A stretch of DNA of 49,308 bases from assembly GCA_041736155.1 (NCBI GenBank), contig JBGSUL010000036.1, positions 1 to 49,308 on the forward strand. The letters run 5' to 3'. The notes below the pieces were generated by a model, which had not been told where the DNA came from, searched no databases, and saw nothing but the letters and a program-made list of their open reading frames with translations. The DNA is from JANPLN01 sp041736155 (GTDB lineage Bacteria; Bdellovibrionota; Bdellovibrionia; Bdellovibrionales; JAGQZY01). This document shows, piece by piece, positions 39,401-45,126 of this stretch; the first letter of the stretch is position 1; each line of letters opens with the position of its first letter. Made by a program: the position numbers and the translations under genes.

Positions 39401-42400
39401 CGAACTTCTTAAGCGGAACGCTCACATCTGAAGCTGATACTTTAGATACAGTGACAGGGCGTGGAGCAGCGACTGCGAACAACATTACATTGAATACCCA
39501 AGCACAAATGCGTTTAGCGGATTCTGCTGGCGGTGAATATGCAGCGATCCGTGCTCCAACCTCAGTAACTGCTAACTATGTATTAACATTACCAGCAACT
39601 GCGGGTGCGGCGAACCAAGTGTTAACAACGGATGGCGCTGGAGTGTTGAGCTGGACAACGGCAGCCGCCGCTCCGGTTTCAAGTGTGTATGGAAGAACTG
39701 GAGCTGTCGTTGCAACAGCGGGTGACTACACAGGAACACAAATCACAAACACTGCTGCTGGTAACATCGTAGCAACAACCACACAAGCAGCGATCAACGA
39801 ATTAGACACAGAAAAAGTAGCTAAAGCTGGTGACACAATGACGGGCCAGTTGACTATGACGAATGCTGTGATGATGAACGCACAAAACCAAGTTAGATAC
39901 GCAGATAGCGATTCATCAAACTACGCAGCCATTCAATCTCCTGCAACAATCACAGCAAACTACACGTTAACACTCCCAACAACAGCTGGAGCGAGTGGTC
40001 AGGTGTTAAGCACGAACGGTTCTGGTGTATTAAGCTGGGTGAATGACAGTAACGCTCTGACAAGTGTGTTTGGTAGAACGGGTGTTGTAGTTGCAACAGC
40101 CGGAGATTACACAGCGACGCAAATTACAAACACAGCAGCGGGTAACATTGTTGCAGTGACTGCCCAAGCAGCGATTAACGAATTAGACACAGAAAAAGTA
40201 GCAAAAGCTGGCGACACAATGACGGGCCAGTTGACTATGACGAACGCTGTGATGATGAATGCGCAAAACCAAGTGCGTTTTGCAGACAGCGATTCGAGTA
40301 ACTATGTAGGGTTCCAATCGCCAGCAACAGTGAGTGCCAATAGAATTTGGACGTTACCGTCTGCGGATGGAGTGAGCGGTCAAGTTTTAAGCACAAACGG
40401 AGCAGGAGTATTGAGCTGGGTGAGTGATGCGAACTCAGTGAGTACAGTCTTTGGCCGTTCAGGAGCAGTAGTTGCAACAGCAGGAGATTACACAGCGACG
40501 CAAATTACAAACACAGCAGCGGGTAACATTGCAGCAGTGACAGCGCAAGCAGCGATCAATGAATTAGATACAGAGAAAGTAGCTAAAGCTGGCGACACAA
40601 TGACCGGCAACTTAACAATAAACGCCCAAAACGATGTACGTTTTGCGGATACAGATTCAAGTAATTACGTTGCAATTCAGTCAGCAGGAACAGTAGGGAC
40701 AAACTATACATTGACGTTACCAACTACAGCAGGAGCCTCGGGACAAGTTTTAAGCACAGACGGAACAGGGTTGTTGAGTTGGGTGGCAATACCGAGCGCC
40801 CCAGTGAGCACAGTCTTTGGCCGTTCAGGCGCTGTCGTAGCGACAGCCGGGGATTACACAGCCACGCAAATCACAAACACAGCAGCGGGTAACATTGCGG
40901 CAGTGACAGCACAAGCAGCGATTAACGAATTAGATACCGAAAAAGTAGCAAAAGCTGGTGACACAATGACCGGTGCGCTCACGGTTCCTACAATTTATGG
41001 ATCATCAGCAGCGAGTGGAAACATTACGATTGATTCTACATCGAATGGGACAAAAGGGTATGTTCTCTTAAATCCAACAAGTGGCAGTGTAGGTATCGGA
41101 ACAACTACTCCAGCTTCGCAAACAGACATTTCCTCCTCAACAGGAGGTGTTCTTACTTTATCTCGCGTCGACACAGTTGCGACTGTGGGAGAGTCTATTG
41201 GTGCAATTCAATTCTGGAATAATGACACTCAGTTGTCGACAAATAGAATTTACGGAAGCATTGAAGTGCAGGCAGCAAATGGTGTTACAACTGATGCTGC
41301 TGCTGGTCGCATGATATTTAAAACGGCATCAAACGTCATTGGTAGTACCCCACAGGAAAGAATGCAAATTGATGCTTCGGGACGTGTGGGTATTGGTGGG
41401 ACTCCAGGTTATGATCTCCACGTGCAGAGATCTGGGACAAGCTCAGAGTCGATGTTTACGGCATCAGCGGTAGACGCAGTTTCCAGCGGTTTTGCGCCCT
41501 ACGTCTACTTGCGTTCTTATTCAGGAACATCCCCATTTAACGGAGCAGTTCCAGGTTTTAGATTTAGTCGTGCTCGAGGGGTTCAAGGGGCCGAAAGCTT
41601 CTTAACGAATGGTGACTTTCAAGGTCAAATGATGGGTTATGTATGGAATGGGTCTGGTTTTGTAGATACAGCTCGTATCTTGTTTACAAGTTCAGAGAAT
41701 CATACTGCAACGGCGGCAGGTACAGAAATTGAATTTCGTACAGTGCCAAATGGAACACTCACTGAGCAAGTGGCGATGACCATTCAGAATGACAGAAATG
41801 TTGCGATGGGAAGTGGTTTTGTCGCACAAACAAGACTGGATGTCGGTGGTGCTGTAACATCGCGCGCTTACGGAACAGCCACAGGCGAGACAGGGCAAGT
41901 TGTATTACGTGAACTTGTTGCGAATGGTGCACAGGCGTTTACAATCAAAGCCCCAGATTTGCTGTCTGCGAATCGCACATGGGTGTTGCCAGACTCTAAT
42001 GGAGTATCGGGACAGGTGCTACAAACAGATGGAACCGGCGTATTGAGTTGGGCAGCAAATCCATCAGCTCCAGTGAGTACGGTATTTGGAAGAAGCGGAG
42101 CAGTCGTTGCAACAGCCGGAGATTACACAGCTACGCAAATCACAAACACAGCAGCAGGAAATATTGCTGCTGTGACAGCTCAAGCTGCGATCAATGAGTT
42201 AGATACAGAGAAAGTAGCAAAAGCTGGCGACGCGATGACGGGCGCGTTGACGATGAACGCGCAGAACCAAGTGCGCTATGCTGATAGCGATTCATCAAAC
42301 TACGCGGCTATCCAATCGCCTGCGACTATAGGAACGAACTACACGTTAACCTTACCAACAACAGCTGGAGCAAGCGGTCAGGTGTTGAGCACGAACGGTT

Positions 42401-45081
42401 CTGGCGTATTAAGCTGGGTGAATGACAGTAACGCTCTGACAAGTGTGTTTGGAAGAACAGGTGTTGTAGTTGCGACAGCTGGTGATTACACAGCGACACA
42501 AATCACAAACACAGCAGCTGGAAACATTGCTGCAGTGACAGCGCAAGCTGCGATCAACGAATTAGATACAGAAAAAGTAGCAAAAGCTGGCGATACAATG
42601 ACGGGTCAGCTGACTATGACGAACGCTGTGATGATGAATGCACAAAACCAAGTACGTTTAGGAGATAGCGATTCATCAAACTATGTTGCTATCAGAAGTC
42701 CAGTAACTGTAACAGCAAACGTAACACTCACTTTACCAGCCACAGCTGGTGTAGCTAACCAAGTATTATCCACAGACGGAACAGGTTTACTGAGTTGGAC
42801 AACCCCATCAACAGTAGTAACAGCGCATAGTGGACTTACTGGACTTACTAGTGGCGATGATCATACCCAGTATGCACTATTGGCGGGTCGAGCAGGCGGC
42901 CAGACATTGCGCGGTGGCACAGCTGCAAGTGAGAATCTCACAATTGAATCTACATCTAACGCCACAAAAGGTAATGTAATTATTCAGCCAACAAGCGGTA
43001 ACGTCGGTATTGGCACTCTCAGTTCCAGCTATTTACTGGGTCTCAGTGGTGAAGGTGCTAAAACAATGGGGATGTTACGTCGAACAACAACCAATACGGC
43101 GGGTTCAAATTTAACCGTGACAGCTGGAGATGCAACTCTTGCAGCTACGGATAAAAACGGCGGCGTACTTATTTTAGCCTCTGGGACATCAACTGGAACA
43201 GGGACATCCTCGATACAATTAAGAACATCGACAGCGGCATTGACGGGAACTACCGACAACGCTCCGACAACTAAAATGACGGTGACTGGAGCGGGTGATG
43301 TGGGCATCGGAACGACGACTCCAGCAGCGAAATTAGATATCGAAGGTACGATACAAATTGGTGACAGTGGTGAGACTTGTACTGTAGCTGCGAATGCTGG
43401 GATGCTTCGTTATAATGGAGGCAACTTAATTTATTGTAATGGGTCAGCCTGGGTAACGTTAAGTTCCACAGGAACGGGCTCTGTAACCACGACTCAGATT
43501 TTGGATAGCACAATTGCGAGCATTGACATCGCGGCAGATACCATTGTAGCCGCAGACATTGCTACAGGTGGTGTTGGTTCCGCCGAGATCTTAGACAACT
43601 CAATCGTAGCAGGTGACATCGCAGCAGATGCAATCACAGCCTCCGAGCTTGCTACAGGCTCTGTGACAACAACAGAAATTTTAGACAGTACAGTAGCGAG
43701 CGCTGATATCGCGGCTGACACTATTGTCGCAGCAGACATCGCAACCGGTGGTGTTGCTACTGCAGAAATTCTTGACGGCACTATAGCTTCTGCGGATTTA
43801 AGTACAGCTCTTGTCAATGGTTTATGGTCGGGTGACGGAACGAGCGTGTGGCGTGCCTCTGGAAACGTAGGGATTGGTACGACAAGCCCAGCTACCGAGT
43901 TAGAAGTCTACAAAAGTGCACCAATTGGCACGACGATTACGGCGACAAATATAAACAATGGTGCAGCTTCGTACGCGTCGTTTAACTTAAAAAACAATGT
44001 GGGAAGCATGGGGCAGTTGTACGCGACGAGCAGTGGTTACACAGCTACGGCTTGGGAGCCGAATCGTTTGACTCTTTTCGCAAGTTCGAACGCAGACGGA
44101 ATTAACTTTTCTGCCGCTGGGTCGCCAGGGGATATAAGATTTTTGCGTGGCTCGACTGAATACATGCGCCTAGATGGTAGTGGAAACCTTGGTATCGGAA
44201 CAACAACTCCTGGACGAAAACTCGAGGTCGCTGGTGCAGCCTATACGACTGGAATCCTTTATGTCGGCTCAGATGCAAACGGAAATCCCGCATCAAATAA
44301 TACGATTGGAACTATCTTGAGTCCAAACGGGTTCATCGCTGCCAACGCGACACTTGTGCCTGCCGCGCAATTTGGTAAGCAGGAAGATGGCGCCATTGTG
44401 CAATTTCGAGTTGCAGGTACTGTGACAGGTACCATCACCTCCACAGCAGGTGTGGTCGCTTATAATGCTTTCACAGGTGCTCACTATGCTTTATCGGACC
44501 AAGAAATAATGCGAGGCGAGTTGGTAACGATGGATGGCGATCCTGTTTATCGATATGTGGATTACGGTGAACCTTTTTATAATGTCAAAGTATCTCATAC
44601 TAAGAACGCTCAGAATGTTCTTGGCTCTATGTTGGGTGTCGTCGAACCAACAAAATCCAGAAATATGGAAAACCCTTACCAGGTCATGGCAGTAGGTAAC
44701 GGCGATATGTGGGTGGTAGATAAAGGTGAAGATATTCAAGTGGGTGATTACCTGATTTCCTCAGAAGTACCAGGGCATGCGGAAAAAGATATCGGCGAGT
44801 TTGAGATCGCCCATGTTGTGGCACGTGTTGCCGAGAATGTGCGCTGGAAAGAAGTAAGTAAGGTCATCAATGGCGTGAAGCACAAAAAAATCAGCGTGAC
44901 GTTTGAGCAGTACGATCGCTTCCACGCAGCCAAAAAATTCGATCAGCATCAGCGCCAAATCACCTCTCTCGAACAAAAAAACAAAGATTTAGAGAAAAAA
45001 GTCAATTCTTTACAAAACGAGAACGAAGCGATCAAAAAATGGATCTGTGATAAAGATCCAAAAGCTGCTGTTTGTCGCTAA
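27433..45081 (+). CDS. Giant secreted fibre or adhesin built of phage-tail-fibre-like repeats
   Basis: 5,882 codons in one uninterrupted frame, roughly 0.6 MDa. Order: signal peptide (1-20, ending LVFA; GTG start, with weak ribosome binding site, and a possible ATG at codon 13); an N-terminal domain (about 21-190) with CILYEEEQ and a second Cys; a tail-fibre motif GGTMTGAINM; a repeat array at about 387-4516; an insert with VGIGTTTPA motifs (4517-4876); a second array (4877-5126); more VGIGTT segments with the motif RYNGGNLIYCNGSAW; ten decapeptides (5357-5456); a conserved-looking C-terminal domain (about 5677-5835); a short coiled coil; and the tail WICDKDPKAAVCR. Such motifs and a C-terminal chaperone-like end are typical of trimeric fibres. 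Bdellovibrio uses related mosaic fibre proteins to bind prey, so prey or surface attachment is inferred. Only eight Cys, none in the arrays. Confidence 0.85.
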   Translation: MVFRLFVLVKIVMLTNLVFAQTESPQFMTVDGRLYKENSTQPLIDNSVTVQIQILNPTKTCILYEEEQIVSTLSSSGYFNARVGSPTSGAESLKRTTLDSGHSMKEVFQNQNTLITGQTSGGMGCSYTPNPGDTRYFRFIVTPSTTGVTSTLSPDMTVDSVPQSLVAESLQGMSPDDFIQVSANVTQAKAESLFGVSYSSLTSLLAGSSSMYLQNTTNGTVIPSRPSDPASPTPGQIWYDSVTHELKYWDGTVVQAVGSGGGSDPTKLPLAGGTMTGAINMGSYDLTSTGHITQSAQRTMRFGGFTGGQEGTLLATPLTAGQEGTTWYNTSTDQLMYWDGTTAQQVLTVSGANSLVPHCNPNESLEMSAGPTYVWSCVATTDSTKLALTGGSLTGALTMDAQNQMRLADAAGGEYAAIRAPTTIGANYILTLPDTAGSAGQVLTTDGSGVLSWTTTGGAPVTSVFGRTGVVVATAGDYTATQVTNTAAGTIAATTVQAALNELDTEKVPTTRTLGTAADSGLSGGGDLSANRNFVVDIIGTTAETTISGSDEILIYDTSTTALRKMTRANFVLSEAEVDAMVANNGYLTTEADTLDTVTGRGASTANNITLNTQAQMRLGDSAGGEYAAIRAPVTIGTNYVLTLPDTAGSANQVLMTDGTGVLSWIAIPSAPVATVYGRTGAVVATAGDYTGAQVTNTAAGNIAATTTQDAINELDSEKVAKAGDAMTGALTMNAQNQVRFADSDSSNYVGFQSPATVSANRIWTLPAMDGTSGQVLSTDGSGVLSWIAQGSAPVSSVFGRTGAVVATSGDYTGAQVTNTAAGNIAATTIQGAIDELDTEKVPTSRTVGTGANSGLSGGGDLSANRNLVVDITGTTDLGAAVDNADELLIYDVSGSVLRKATRSQFVLSEAEVDVMVSNNGYLTSEADTLDTVTGRGASTANNITMNAQAQMRLGDAAGGEYAAIRAPTTIGANYVLTLPVNTGSAGQYLQTDGTGVLSWVTPSGVGETNTASNVTGSTGVGLFKQKSTFDLEFKSLLPGSNKLSITGGASDVTVDVVEANINHDNLAGFVANEHIDHSTVSIATSATSGLSGGGDLTTTRNLVVNITGTTAETAVAAADELLIYDVSASALRKMTRANFVLSEAEVDAMVSNNGYISSEADTLDTVTGRGSSTANSITMNAQAQIRLADSDSSNYVGFQSPATVTSNRIWTLPAADGTSGQVLSTDGSGVLSWVAQGSAPVSSVFGRTGAVTATAGDYTAAQVTNVAAGNIAATDVQTALNELDTEKVPTSRTLSTAANSGLSGGGDLSANRNFVVDIAGTTAETAAAGADEILIYDVSASALRKMTRANFVLSEAEVDAMVSNNGYLTSEADTLDSVTGRGASTANNITMNAQAQMRLGDAAGEEYAAIRAPTTLGANYVLTLPVNTGSAGQYLQTDGTGVLSWVTPSGVGETNTASNVTGSTGVGLFKQKSTFDLEFKSLLPGSNKLSITGGASDVTVDVVEANINHDNLAGFVANEHIDHSTVSVATSATSGLSGGGDLTTTRNLAVNITGTTAETSVAGADEIMIYDVSASALRKMTRANFVLSEAEVDAMVANNGYLATEADTLDSVTGRGAATANNITMNAQAQMRLADAAGGEYAAIRAPTTIGTNYVLTLPDTAGSANQVLITDGTGVLSWMAIPSAPVSSVYGRTGAVVATAGDYTATQVTNTAAGNVAATTVQSAINELDTEKVDTTRTIGTVANSGLSGGGDLSANRNLVVDITGTTAETSAAGADEILIYDVSASALRKMSRANFVLSEAEVDAMVANNGYLATEADTLDTVTGRGAATANNITMNAQAQMRLADAAGGEYAAIRAPTTIGTNYVLTLPDTAGSANQVLITDGTGVLSWAAIPSAPVSSVYGRTGVVVATAGDYTGTQVTNTAAGNIAATTTQAAINELDTEKVAKAGDTMTGQLTMTNAVMMNAQNQVRFADSDSSNYVGFQSPATVTANRIWTLPATDGASGQILSTDGSGVLSWVNDTNTDAVASVFGRTGVVVATAGDYTGAQVTNTAAGAIAATTVQSAINELDTEKVAKSGDTMTGALTLNAQNEVRYADSDSSNYVAVRSPSTVASNVTLTLPGTAGSANQVLSTDGTGVMSWVAIPSAPVSSVYGRTGAVVATAGDYTATQVTNTAAGNIAATTVQGAINELDTEKVDSTRTIGTAANSGLSGGGDLSANRNLVVDITGTTAETTVAGADEILIYDASATALRKMTRANFVLSEAEVDAMVANNGYLATEADTLDSVTGRGAATANNITMNAQAQMRLADAAGGEYAAIRAPTTIGTNYVLTLPTTAGAANQVLSTDGSGVLSWMAIPSAPVSSVYGRTSAVVATAGDYTAAQVTNTAAGNIAATTTQAAINELDTEKVAKAGDAMTGALTMNAQNQVRFADSDSSNYVGFQSPATVGTNRIWTLPATDGASGQILSTDGSGVLSWVSDTNTDAVSSVFGRTGVVVATAGDYTGTQVTNVAAGNIAATTTQAAINELDTEKVATTRTLSTAANSGLSGGGDLSADRNLAVDITGTTAETVPAGADEILVYDASATALRKMTRANFLSGTLTSEADTLDTVTGRGAATANNITLNTQAQMRLGDAAGGEYAAIRAPTTIGTNYVLTLPDTAGAANQVLTTDGSGVLSWVSIPSAPVASVYGRTGAVVATAGDYTAAQVTNTAAGNIVATTTQAAINELDTEKVAKAGDTMTGQLTMTNAVMMNAQNQVRFADSDSSNYVGFQSPATVSANRIWTLPAADGTSGQILSTDGSGTLSWVSDTNTDAVNSVFGRTGVVVATAGDYTGTQVTNTAAGNIAATTTQAAINELDTEKVAKAGDTMTGALTMNAQNEVRYADSDSSNYVAIRSPGTVSSNVTLTLPGTAGSANQVLATDGAGVLSWMAIPSAPVSSVYGRTGAVVATAGDYTATQVTNTAAGNIAATTVQAALNELDTEKVATTRTITTAANSGLSGGGDLSANRSLAIDITGTTAETVPAGTDEILVYDASATALRKMTRANFLSGTLTSEADTLDTVTGRGAVTANNITLNTQAQMRLGDAAGGEYAAIRAPTTIGTNYVLTLPDTAGSANQVLTTDGSGVLSWVSIPSAPVSSVYGRTGAVVATAGDYTATQVTNTAAGNIVATTTQAAINELDTEKVAKAGDAMVGALTMNAQNQVRFADSDSSNYVGFQSPATVSANRIWTLPAADGTSGQILSTNGSGTLSWVSDTNTDAVNSVFGRTGVVVATAGDYTGAQVTNTAAGTIAATTTQAAINELDTEKVAKAGDAMTGALTMNAQNEVRYADSDSSNYVAVRSPATVTANVTLTLPGTAGSANQVLSTDGAGVLSWMAIPSAPVSSVYGRTGAVVATAGDYTATQVTNTAAGNIVATTTQAAINELDTEKVAKAGDTMTGQLNMTNAVMMNAQNQVRYADSDSSNYAAIQSPTTITANYTLTLPTTAGASGQVLSTNGSGVLSWVNDSNALTSVFGRTGVVVATAGDYTATQITNTAAGNIAAVTAQAAINELDTEKVAKAGDAMTGALTMNAQNEVRYADSDSSNFVAIRSPATVSSNVTLTLPNTVGSANQVLSTDGAGVLSWMAIPSAPVTSVYGRTGVIVATAGDYTATQVTNTAAGNIAAVTAQAAINELDTEKVAKAGDAMTGALTLNAQNQVRFADSDSSNYVGFQSPATVGANRIWTLPAADGTSGQILSTNGSGTLSWVSDTNTDAVSSVFGRTGVVVATAGDYTGTQVTNTAAGNIAATTTQAAINELDTEKVAKAGDTMTGQLTMTNAVMMNAQNAVRYADSDSSNYVAIRSPAIVSSNVTLTLPANAGSANQVLSTDGAGVLSWMAIPSAPVTSVYGRTGVVVATAGDYTATQVTNTAAGNIVATTVQAAINELDTEKVATTRTITTAANSGLSGGGDLSANRSLTVDITGTTAETVVAGADEILIYDTSATALRKMTRTNFLSGTLTSEADTLDTVTGRGAATANNITLNTQAQMRLADSAGGEYAAIRAPTSVTANYVLTLPATAGAANQVLTTDGAGVLSWTTAAAAPVSSVYGRTGAVVATAGDYTGTQITNTAAGNIVATTTQAAINELDTEKVAKAGDTMTGQLTMTNAVMMNAQNQVRYADSDSSNYAAIQSPATITANYTLTLPTTAGASGQVLSTNGSGVLSWVNDSNALTSVFGRTGVVVATAGDYTATQITNTAAGNIVAVTAQAAINELDTEKVAKAGDTMTGQLTMTNAVMMNAQNQVRFADSDSSNYVGFQSPATVSANRIWTLPSADGVSGQVLSTNGAGVLSWVSDANSVSTVFGRSGAVVATAGDYTATQITNTAAGNIAAVTAQAAINELDTEKVAKAGDTMTGNLTINAQNDVRFADTDSSNYVAIQSAGTVGTNYTLTLPTTAGASGQVLSTDGTGLLSWVAIPSAPVSTVFGRSGAVVATAGDYTATQITNTAAGNIAAVTAQAAINELDTEKVAKAGDTMTGALTVPTIYGSSAASGNITIDSTSNGTKGYVLLNPTSGSVGIGTTTPASQTDISSSTGGVLTLSRVDTVATVGESIGAIQFWNNDTQLSTNRIYGSIEVQAANGVTTDAAAGRMIFKTASNVIGSTPQERMQIDASGRVGIGGTPGYDLHVQRSGTSSESMFTASAVDAVSSGFAPYVYLRSYSGTSPFNGAVPGFRFSRARGVQGAESFLTNGDFQGQMMGYVWNGSGFVDTARILFTSSENHTATAAGTEIEFRTVPNGTLTEQVAMTIQNDRNVAMGSGFVAQTRLDVGGAVTSRAYGTATGETGQVVLRELVANGAQAFTIKAPDLLSANRTWVLPDSNGVSGQVLQTDGTGVLSWAANPSAPVSTVFGRSGAVVATAGDYTATQITNTAAGNIAAVTAQAAINELDTEKVAKAGDAMTGALTMNAQNQVRYADSDSSNYAAIQSPATIGTNYTLTLPTTAGASGQVLSTNGSGVLSWVNDSNALTSVFGRTGVVVATAGDYTATQITNTAAGNIAAVTAQAAINELDTEKVAKAGDTMTGQLTMTNAVMMNAQNQVRLGDSDSSNYVAIRSPVTVTANVTLTLPATAGVANQVLSTDGTGLLSWTTPSTVVTAHSGLTGLTSGDDHTQYALLAGRAGGQTLRGGTAASENLTIESTSNATKGNVIIQPTSGNVGIGTLSSSYLLGLSGEGAKTMGMLRRTTTNTAGSNLTVTAGDATLAATDKNGGVLILASGTSTGTGTSSIQLRTSTAALTGTTDNAPTTKMTVTGAGDVGIGTTTPAAKLDIEGTIQIGDSGETCTVAANAGMLRYNGGNLIYCNGSAWVTLSSTGTGSVTTTQILDSTIASIDIAADTIVAADIATGGVGSAEILDNSIVAGDIAADAITASELATGSVTTTEILDSTVASADIAADTIVAADIATGGVATAEILDGTIASADLSTALVNGLWSGDGTSVWRASGNVGIGTTSPATELEVYKSAPIGTTITATNINNGAASYASFNLKNNVGSMGQLYATSSGYTATAWEPNRLTLFASSNADGINFSAAGSPGDIRFLRGSTEYMRLDGSGNLGIGTTTPGRKLEVAGAAYTTGILYVGSDANGNPASNNTIGTILSPNGFIAANATLVPAAQFGKQEDGAIVQFRVAGTVTGTITSTAGVVAYNAFTGAHYALSDQEIMRGELVTMDGDPVYRYVDYGEPFYNVKVSHTKNAQNVLGSMLGVVEPTKSRNMENPYQVMAVGNGDMWVVDKGEDIQVGDYLISSEVPGHAEKDIGEFEIAHVVARVAENVRWKEVSKVINGVKHKKISVTFEQYDRFHAAKKFDQHQRQITSLEQKNKDLEKKVNSLQNENEAIKKWICDKDPKAAVCR
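28591..40980 (+). repeat. Main protein-level repeat array in the fibre gene
   Basis: Contains 24 of the 26 copies of the motif V(F/Y)GR(T/S)(G/S), then ATAGDYT..Q.TN.AAGN, ending ELDTEKV. After EKV the chain takes one of two branches: AKAGDTMTGQL followed by NAQNQVRFADSDSSNY, or TRT..TAANSGLSGGGDL followed by ADEILIYD and SEADTLDTVTGRG. Both rejoin at LTLP....LSTDGSGVLSW and the next motif copy. Many neighbouring copies differ at synonymous sites far more than in protein sequence. Confidence 0.9.
40981..42060 (+). repeat. Non-repetitive insert with VGIGTTTP segments inside the array
   Basis: Codons 4517-4876 interrupt the array. It carries NPTSGSVGIGTTTPASQ, a second RVGIGGTPGYDLHVQ and NVAMGSGF...RLDVGG, each the pattern that starts a separate beta domain in tail-fibre-like proteins, with more diverse sequence between them. 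It may form one or more knob domains partway along the fibre. After it the array resumes with the same motif. Confidence 0.65.
42061..42810 (+). repeat. Second, short repeat array in the fibre gene
   Basis: Holds motif copies 25 and 26, both of the AAVTAQ sub-type and both followed by the AKAGD branch. Closely resembles the last part of the main array, suggesting that the insert split a once continuous array or that these copies were duplicated across it. Confidence 0.8.
43501..43800 (+). repeat. Ten consecutive decapeptide repeats
   Basis: One hundred codons divide exactly into ten decapeptides, for example LDSTIASIDI, AADTIVAADI, ATGGVGSAEI. Each ends in Ile or Leu after Asp, Glu or Leu-type residues, and they rotate in the order LD-, AAD-, ATG-, giving a 30-residue superperiod. 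This suggests a regular beta-helix or triple beta-prism shaft. Confidence 0.85.
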
Positions 45082-45082
45082 T

Positions 45083-45126
45083 GTATCGGCTTGTAGGTAA
45101 CCATAGGGAACAGTTACCTGCGATAC
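45083..45126. other. Nested bulged hairpin at the convergent junction
   Basis: GTATCG (45083) pairs with CGATAC (45121) and, inside it, GGTAAC (45096) pairs with GTTACC (45113). It lies between the fibre gene and the convergent pseudouridine synthase gene and overlaps the latter's last codons. It may help terminate both transcripts, though no T-run follows. Confidence 0.5.

Noticed and set aside
28000..42700. Many open frames of 60-150 codons antisense to the fibre gene
   Set aside because: They recur with each repeat because the codon pattern repeats, lack ribosome binding sites and have no plausible protein character. They are shadows of the fibre gene.
28591..42810. Possible CRISPR array or tandem satellite DNA
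   Set aside because: Units are about 100-210 codons, diverge at synonymous sites and stay in one reading frame, so the repeat is at protein level.
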